Source: Allobosea lathyri
GTDB lineage: Bacteria; Pseudomonadota; Alphaproteobacteria; Rhizobiales; Beijerinckiaceae
DNA length: 64,000 nt
Direction: 5' to 3'
Assembly (NCBI RefSeq): GCF_900108245.1
Contig: NZ_FNUY01000007.1
Location: 282,839 to 346,838, forward strand
Below, piece after piece: positions 59,033 through 64,000 of the stretch. The notes beneath the pieces were generated by a model. The model ran no database searches. It was not told the origin of the DNA and was given only the letters and a program-made list of their open reading frames with translations. Numbering within the stretch: position 1 is the stretch's first letter; each line of letters begins with the position of its first letter. The position numbers and the translations under genes are program-made.

Positions 59033-59941
59033 CTACTCCGCCCTCGCCTTCATCAGGGCAGTGAGCTCGGCGTCGCTCTCCGGCATTTCGATGTCGATCG
59101 CGACGAAAAGGTCGCCGACAGCGCCCGCCTCGCCCTTCAGCCCCTTGCCGCGCAGGCGGAACTGCTTGGTCGTTCCCGTCAGCGGCGGAATGCGCATCTC
59201 GACGGCCCCCGTCAGCGTCGGGACATGTAAGGGCCCACCGAGAACCGCCCTGGCGAGTGGCACCGGAACGCGCGTGCGCAGATCGTTGCCCTCGACCGTG
59301 AAACGCGGATCGGGCTTGATCTTGATCGTCATCATGACGTCGCCGGCCTGCCCCGAGAACGGGTCGGGCTGGCCGAGGCCGCGCAGGCGCATCACCTTGC
59401 CGTCGGCCACGCCTTCGGGGATCGTGACCTCGACCTCGCGCCCGCCCGGCAGCCTGACGCGCCGCGTCGCGCCCGCGACGGCCTGCGCCAGCGTCACCTC
59501 CAGGGTGAAGCTCTGCTCCGGCGGCTTCTGGGCCTCGGGCCGGGCCTTGCTGGCGCGCCGCGCCGCATCGCCGAACAGCGAGCCGAAGATGTCGGCGGGG
59601 TCGAAGCCCGCCTCCTGCCCGCCCCGTCCGGGGTGGCCGCCCTGGCCGAAATTGAACTCGAAGCCGCCGGCCCGGCCACCACGGCCCGCGCCCATGCCCT
59701 CGAAACCCTGGAACTTGGGCTTGCCCTCGCCATCGATCTCGCCGCGGTCGAACTGCTTGCGCTTGGTCTCGTCGCCGAGAATCTCATAGGCGCTGTTGAG
59801 TTCGGAGAAGCGGTCCTGTGCCTTTGGATCACCCTGATTGCGATCGGGATGCAGATCCTTGGCACGGCGGCGGTAAGCCTTCTTGATCTCGGCCTCGCTC
59901 GCCGCTCGAGCGACGCCCAGAATCTGATACGGGTCGCGCAT
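59033..59941 (-). CDS. DnaJ-family co-chaperone (CbpA-like, C-terminal domain type)
   Basis: A 302-residue protein. The J domain (residues 1-67) has [33 protein letters not shown] with HPD, and [14 protein letters not shown] Gly/Phe-rich linker ([17 protein letters not shown]) follows, then the two-part DnaJ C-terminal domain ([59 protein letters not shown]). No zinc-finger is present, as in CbpA. It stimulates DnaK ATPase. Confidence 0.93.
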   Translation of the reverse strand: MRDPYQILGVARAASEAEIKKAYRRRAKDLHPDRNQGDPKAQDRFSELNSAYEILGDETKRKQFDRGEIDGEGKPKFQGFEGMGAGRGGRAGGFEFNFGQGGHPGRGGQEAGFDPADIFGSLFGDAARRASKARPEAQKPPEQSFTLEVTLAQAVAGATRRVRLPGGREVEVTIPEGVADGKVMRLRGLGQPDPFSGQAGDVMMTIKIKPDPRFTVEGNDLRTRVPVPLARAVLGGPLHVPTLTGAVEMRIPPLTGTTKQFRLRGKGLKGEAGAVGDLFVAIDIEMPESDAELTALMKARAE

Positions 59942-60099
59942 TCATGAACCCCATTCGCACAACACTGAAGATTAAAGCCGGTCGGGCCGCTCGCGAGGAG
60001 CCGGCCGTCATACTGCCTTATCTGGGAATGGTGTGGCTTGAACGCAACATCTGGGCTTGCAGATCGACGAGATACCCACCGTCCAGCCGGCAGGCTTGC

Positions 60100-60561
60100 T
60101 CAGCTCAGGCCCTTCCAGGGCTCCATATCCTTGACCGCCCACTCCCCGCCGGACGGCCGGCAGGCCGTTCCCTGCAGCTTGGCGGGCTTGGTCTGGGTCT
60201 GCACGCTCGCAATGAAGGCGCGGCAGATTTCGTCGGAGCGCAGGAAAGGGCCGCCGACTGGGATGAAGGAGCCCTTGACGCCGCTTTGGGGATTGTCCCA
60301 CGAAACGGCTGCGCCATTGCCCTGCGGATCGAGCGCAACAGCCATGGCGCCATCGGCCCGGCGCAGATCCTCTGGACCGAGCTCGGTGGCAAGCGACGCG
60401 AGCGCGCCGGGCTTGTTCGAGCCGCGCGAGGGCAGGACCGAGGAGGTCGTCACGACCTCGTCCTCGCTCTTGCTGGAAAGGCCCAGAATCGGGAAAGACA
60501 CCGAGCAGCCGGCACACACGAATGCGACACACATTGTCGTCAGCGCAGCGAGCGGACGCAT
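60100..60561 (-). CDS. RT0821/Lpp0805-like surface lipoprotein
   Basis: A 153-residue protein with lipobox signal ([13 protein letters not shown], lipidated Cys at about residue 19). The C-terminal domain has [30 protein letters not shown] and [15 protein letters not shown], typical of the RT0821/Lpp0805 (17-kDa antigen-like) proteins of alphaproteobacteria. Function unknown. Divergent from pdxH. Confidence 0.82.
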   Translation of the reverse strand: MRPLAALTTMCVAFVCAGCSVSFPILGLSSKSEDEVVTTSSVLPSRGSNKPGALASLATELGPEDLRRADGAMAVALDPQGNGAAVSWDNPQSGVKGSFIPVGGPFLRSDEICRAFIASVQTQTKPAKLQGTACRPSGGEWAVKDMEPWKGLS

Positions 60562-60689
60562 GGGTGCAACGCATCGATGAAGGCTTTGGAACGCCCCCGC
60601 CGCTGGCCTATATAGATTTGCTGTCCAACCCCAGATCACCAAATGCGCTCGCCCGACGCCTAACCCTGAACTTGCCGAGGATTAAACAC

Positions 60690-61304
60690 GTGGAACGGTT
60701 AACGAGCGGTGACTTCACGCAGGAACAGGAGCCTTTCGCGCTGTTCCGGACCTGGCTGGACGAGGCGACGAAGTCCGAACCCAACGATCCCACCGGAATG
60801 GCACTGTCGACGGTCGACGCCGACGGCATGCCCAACAGCCGCATGGTGCTGCTGAAGGGCTATGACAGCGACGGCTTCGTCTTCTACACCAATACGGAAA
60901 GCCAGAAGGGCGAGGAGCTGCTCGGCCAGGGCAAGGCCGCCGCCCTGTTCCATTGGAAGAGCCTGCGCCGTCAGGTCCGCATCCGCGGCCCGGTCGCGAT
61001 GGTGACCGATGCCGAGGCCGACGCCTATTTCAAGTCGCGACCGCGCGACAGCCGGATCGGCGCCTGGGCCTCGCAGCAGTCGCGCCCGCTGGAAAGCCGA
61101 TTCGCACTTGAGAAGGCTGTCGCCAGCTACGCCGCGAAATTCGGCCTGGGCGAAATTCCGCGTCCGCCGCACTGGACCGGCTTCCGCATCGAACCTGTCT
61201 ATATCGAGTTCTGGCGCGACGGCGCTTTCCGTCTGCATGACCGCGTCGTGTTCCGCCGCTCCACGGCATCGGAGCCCTGGACGCGCACGCGCCTCTACCC
61301 CTGA
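60690..61304 (+). CDS. pdxH: Pyridoxamine 5'-phosphate oxidase
   Basis: A 204-residue FMN enzyme starting at GTG 60690. Motifs: [17 protein letters not shown] start (here [13 protein letters not shown]), [32 protein letters not shown] (FMN/PLP binding, residues 35-66), [30 protein letters not shown] and the C-terminal [17 protein letters not shown]. It oxidises PNP/PMP to PLP. The long upstream open frame to 60522 overlaps the divergent lipoprotein and is not used. Confidence 0.94.
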   Translation: MERLTSGDFTQEQEPFALFRTWLDEATKSEPNDPTGMALSTVDADGMPNSRMVLLKGYDSDGFVFYTNTESQKGEELLGQGKAAALFHWKSLRRQVRIRGPVAMVTDAEADAYFKSRPRDSRIGAWASQQSRPLESRFALEKAVASYAAKFGLGEIPRPPHWTGFRIEPVYIEFWRDGAFRLHDRVVFRRSTASEPWTRTRLYP

Positions 61305-61317
61305 GGATCTGATCTCC

Positions 61318-62094
61318 ATGGCGATGCCGAAATTCGACTTTCCCAAGACCGAGCAGGGCAAGCGTCCGGTCATGCTGCTGACCGGCGCGAGCCGGGGCAT
61401 CGGCCATGCCACGGTGATGCAGTTCGCCATGGCGGGCTGGCGCATCCTGTCCTGCTCGCGCCAGGCCTTCTCGGAGAAGTGCCCCTGGCCGTCGGGCGCC
61501 GACGACCACATCCAGATCGACCTCGGCGACCCCGAGGACACGATGCGCGGCATCGCCGAGATCAAGAAGCGGCTGGCAGCCGAAGGCGGCAAGCTCAACG
61601 CTCTCGTCAACAATGCCGGCATCTCGCCCAAGGGCACGAAGGGCGCGCGGCTGGGCGCCGCCACCACCTCCTTCAACGACTGGCACAAGGTCTTCCAGGT
61701 CAACTTCTTCGCGCCGATCATGCTGGCGCGCGGCCTGCTCGACGAATTGACGGTGGCCAAGGGCGCGATCGTCAATGTCACCTCGATCGCAGGCTCACGC
61801 GTCCACCCTTTCGCAGGCGCGGCCTATGCGACCTCGAAGGCGGCGCTCGCCAGCCTGACCCGCGAGATGGCGGCCGATTTCGGCCCGCTCGGCATCAGGG
61901 TGAACTCGATCTCGCCCGGCGAAATCGACACGGCCATCCTCTCGCCCGGCACCGAGAAGATCGTCGCCACCCTGCCGCTGCAACGTCTCGGCAAGACCGA
62001 CGAGGTCGCCAAGGCGATCTATTTCCTCTGCACGGACGCCTCGAGCTACGTCACCGGCTCCGAACTCCACATCAATGGCGGGCAGCACGTGTGA
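61318..62094 (+). CDS. Short-chain dehydrogenase/reductase
   Basis: A 258-residue classical SDR: cofactor motif LLTGASRGIGHATV (TGxxxGxG), LVNNAGISP (NNAG), catalytic Ser in VNVTSIAGSRV, YATSK (Tyr/Lys) and RVNSISPGEIDTAI. The insert CSRQAFSEKCPWPSGADDH is unusual. NAD(P)-dependent alcohol/ketone chemistry, substrate unknown. It lies 13 bp after pdxH and overlaps the NUDIX gene start, so the run is one operon. Confidence 0.92.
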   Translation: MAMPKFDFPKTEQGKRPVMLLTGASRGIGHATVMQFAMAGWRILSCSRQAFSEKCPWPSGADDHIQIDLGDPEDTMRGIAEIKKRLAAEGGKLNALVNNAGISPKGTKGARLGAATTSFNDWHKVFQVNFFAPIMLARGLLDELTVAKGAIVNVTSIAGSRVHPFAGAAYATSKAALASLTREMAADFGPLGIRVNSISPGEIDTAILSPGTEKIVATLPLQRLGKTDEVAKAIYFLCTDASSYVTGSELHINGGQHV

Positions 62095-62573
62095 GTGACG
62101 GCAGCGGCCAGGTCATTCGCTTTCCCGCAGCGGGCAAGGCGCCGGCAAGGCCGGTTCTCGCGGCCTCCGTCGCCGTGTTCCGGGACGGGAAAGTCCTGCT
62201 CGCAACGCGCACCAAGCCGCCGGCCGACCAGCTCTGGTCACTGCCCGGCGGCAAGGTCGAGGCCGGCGAGACCCTGGAAGAGGCAGCTCTGCGCGAACTC
62301 GACGAGGAAGTCGGAGTTCAGGCCCGCATCCTCGGCTTCAACCGCCATGTCGAGATCTTCGGCCGCGACGCCAAGGGCGGCGTGACCCATCATTTCGTCG
62401 TCGCCTCCTTCGTCGGCGAATGGCTCTCGGGCGAGCCCCGGACAGGGCCGGAAGCCGGCGCGGTGATGTGGGCCGATCCGCTGAAGCTCGGTGGCCTGCC
62501 CACCACGCGCGAGCTCGGCGACGTCCTGCGGCGCGCCCACCAGATTCGCCTGGAAGCCGGGGCCGGATCGTGA
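62091..62573 (+). CDS. NUDIX hydrolase
   Basis: A 160-residue protein from GTG 62091, overlapping the SDR stop. The Nudix box is GGKVEAGETLEEAALRELDEEVGV (split here over residues 45-68: Gx5Ex7REUxEExGU), preceded by DQLWSLP. ADP-ribose/8-oxo-GTP-type substrates are possible; the residues visible do not decide. Confidence 0.92.
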   Translation: MSDGSGQVIRFPAAGKAPARPVLAASVAVFRDGKVLLATRTKPPADQLWSLPGGKVEAGETLEEAALRELDEEVGVQARILGFNRHVEIFGRDAKGGVTHHFVVASFVGEWLSGEPRTGPEAGAVMWADPLKLGGLPTTRELGDVLRRAHQIRLEAGAGS

Positions 62574-63001
62574 GGCGCGCGGCGCTCTGGCTGATGGCCG
62601 GTCTGATCGCCGCGGCGCAGCCGGCCCCGGCATCGGCCCAGCAGCGCCAGCAAGCGCCGGCCAAACCTGTGGAACCCGCGCCCGCGCCCGAGCCGCCCCC
62701 GCCGCCCTATGAGCCGCAACTGCTCAAGCTCGCGGAGATCATGGGATCGCTGGCCTATCTGCGCACGCTCTGCGCCGGTAAGGAGGCCCAGGACTGGCGC
62801 GCGCGCATGGCAGCACTGATCGAGGCGGAGGGGCGCACGCCGCAACGCCAGGAACGTCTGACCAGCGCCTATAATCGCGGGTTCCGGGCCTATTCGGTGA
62901 CGCATCGGGCCTGTACCGATGGCAGCCAGGAGGCATCCTCCCGCCTCGCCAGCGAAGGTGAAAGACTGTCGCGCGCGCTCGCCGGGCGTTACGGCGGATA
63001 G
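62570..63001 (+). CDS. TIGR02301 family secreted protein
   Basis: A 143-residue protein from GTG 62570, overlapping the NUDIX stop. A signal peptide (AALWLMAGLIAAAQPAPASAQ) is followed by a Pro-rich linker and a helical domain with LAEIMGSLAYLRTLCAGKE, LTSAYNRGFRAYSVTHRACT. This fits the alphaproteobacterial TIGR02301 family of unknown function as I recall it; the two Cys may form a disulphide. Confidence 0.8.
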   Translation: MRRAALWLMAGLIAAAQPAPASAQQRQQAPAKPVEPAPAPEPPPPPYEPQLLKLAEIMGSLAYLRTLCAGKEAQDWRARMAALIEAEGRTPQRQERLTSAYNRGFRAYSVTHRACTDGSQEASSRLASEGERLSRALAGRYGG

Positions 63002-63279
63002 GCGACAAGCCCGGCGCAATCGCCCCTTGCGACGATCTGCCCGAAAGCAAGATGCGGTCGGGGAGAAAATCGATGCGGAATGGACGGTTTGGAGCAACGG
63101 AGCGCATGCGTCGACAATCAGCTGATTCAGTGCGATTTGCGCGACCGTGTTAACCTTTCTTAAACACGCCTGTAGCGTCCCGCTCTGGCACGGCTTATGA
63201 ATCGCATGACGTCAATCGTCGCGAACCGGGGCATAACCGGAGCGATTCGCATCAGGCAGCCGCAGAGTTCGTAGCCTTC

Positions 63280-63549
63280 ATGTCCATCTTCCCAGACGAT
63301 ATGCCACACGATTTGGCCCTCTCCGAAGATCATGGCGATGCACGCCGCGTCGCCTATGGCTATGTCGAGGATGCCTTCGCCGAGGCCCAGCAGGACGGGC
63401 TCGATTCCGACGCGCTGGCCCATGCCGCGCTCTTCGCCGCCTTCCGCACGCTGGTCGAGACCTATGGCGAGGAGGCGACTGCCGTCTTCGCCGAAGCCTT
63501 GCCCGAGAAGCTTCGCGGCGGAGCCTTCAGCAGCGGCACCCGGCACTAG
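63280..63549 (+). CDS. Hypothetical protein (89 aa)
   Basis: An 89-residue acidic protein (LALSEDHGDARRVAYGYVEDAFAEAQQDGLDSDALAHAALFAAF over residues 12-55; LVETYGEEATAVFAEALPEKLRGG). The helical, acidic composition and codon use favour this strand over the antisense frame 63160-63570. It resembles small uncharacterised proteins of Hyphomicrobiales. Confidence 0.7.
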   Translation: MSIFPDDMPHDLALSEDHGDARRVAYGYVEDAFAEAQQDGLDSDALAHAALFAAFRTLVETYGEEATAVFAEALPEKLRGGAFSSGTRH

Positions 63550-63580
63550 AGTTACTTCGCGACAGGTCACTTCAGAAGGC

Positions 63581-63662
63581 GGTCATCCCGGACAAGCCGC
63601 ATAGCGGCGCCGATCCGGGATTCGTTCCGGAACCTCTATCGTCAAGGCTCCGGAATGGATCC
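63581..63662. repeat. REP-like palindrome, truncated by an IS110-family insertion
   Basis: The left arm (GGTCATCCCGGACAAG) and the body match the intact element at 47783-47890. An inner hairpin survives, then the sequence diverges after GGATCCC at about 63662, where the right arm should continue. Confidence 0.8.
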
Positions 63663-63826
63663 CTGTTTGTCAGATTCGTGTCATGTTTGGTGCGGGCGGG
63701 AAGCCGTTGGATCCCTGGTGGGGAACACCGTGTTCCGGCTCGGTTCCCGCCCGCGTTGCGTAACCCCATCCTGAACAGTTGACCGAGGCCGCTAGCACCG
63801 GACCTCGCAGCACAGGGACAGGCACC
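63663..63826 (+). mobile_element. IS110-family left end, possible bridge-RNA locus
   Basis: About 164 bp of non-coding sequence lies between the truncated palindrome and the transposase ATG. It contains the hairpin GGAACAC-C-GTGTTCC near 63722-63736. In IS110/IS621-type elements the bridge RNA is transcribed from the non-coding end upstream of the transposase. The RNA itself has not been shown here. Confidence 0.55.
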
Positions 63827-64000
63827 ATGACCATACACCCCTGCTTCATCGGTTGCGATATCGCCAAGCATCATCTCGATCTGTTCGACGAGACGAGCGG
63901 GCAGAGCCTTCGCATCGCCAATACGGGCGCGGCGATCGCAAGCTGGCTGTCGTCCTTCGACAGCCGCACCGGCTTCGTCGCCTTCGAGGCGACCGGCCCT
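63827..64000 (+). CDS. IS110-family transposase (5' part; cut by window)
   Basis: The first 58 codons of a transposase beginning MTIHPCFIGCDIAKHHLDLFD, with the leading Asp of the RuvC-like DEDD domain in GCDIAKHHLD, and VAFEATGP carrying the Glu. This is the hallmark N-terminus of IS110-group enzymes, which use a RuvC-Tnp fold with a catalytic Ser in the C-terminal domain outside this window. Confidence 0.9.
   Translation, partial: MTIHPCFIGCDIAKHHLDLFDETSGQSLRIANTGAAIASWLSSFDSRTGFVAFEATGP

Noticed and set aside
63160..63570. 136-residue minus-strand frame
   Set aside because: The overlapping plus-strand 89-residue frame has better codon pattern and natural composition; the minus frame looks like its shadow.

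Overview
The window is GC-rich alphaproteobacterial DNA of a Hyphomicrobiales type. Gene content and protein style look most like Bosea or a near relative; this is a judgement from recognised families, not a database match. Most of it is ordinary chromosome, interrupted by one site-specifically integrated element and a few smaller islands.

Left chromosome (1-9.7 kb): the 5' part of an iron-type ABC substrate-binding protein gene facing a SAM methyltransferase, a LysR/MFS divergent pair, a second methyltransferase, a DUF2279 protein, a GDSL hydrolase-GH5 glycosidase pair, then tRNA-Gln(UUG) and tRNA-Pro(CGG).

Integrated element (about 9723-30999, 21 kb): it sits at the 3' end of tRNA-Pro. The last 47 bases of the tRNA (9676-9722) recur, with one inserted base, at 30952-30999 beside a tyrosine integrase. 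Its plan is phage-like. A CI-like repressor (26874-27491) lies between a leftward operon (Cro-like, DnaB helicase, replication initiator with built-in iterons, NusG paralogue) and a rightward operon ending in an excisionase-like gene and int. Further left are a small-terminase gene and a lysis cassette only 50 bp apart. No large terminase, portal, capsid or tail gene is present. The left arm holds a P22 immI-like arc-ant/mnt module plus cargo: lipoprotein, ATP-dependent DNA ligase, SRAP/HMCES protein, cold-shock protein, outer-membrane barrel, TolB-like regulator and PadR-like regulator. The element is either a phage satellite or a prophage that has lost its structural module.

Right chromosome (31-64 kb): bioY, an MBL hydrolase, a DUF1499 protein, an AT-richer three-gene polysaccharide-type operon (HlyD adaptor, processive GT2, TackOD1-like zinc-ribbon protein with degenerate GGDEF), an acyl-CoA ligase/MarR/amidase cluster, a class III aminotransferase, a phosphoesterase, an L,D-transpeptidase, a deacetylase, an HTH-RibB fusion, aroC, a Phd/VapC pair, a 1334-residue Pls/PosA-type synthetase whose adenylation code suggests lysine, folP-folB-folK, a MazEF-like pair, fabI, a DnaJ-like gene, pdxH and an SDR/NUDIX/TIGR02301 run. 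The right edge is the start of an IS110-family element that seems to have inserted into a REP-like palindrome.
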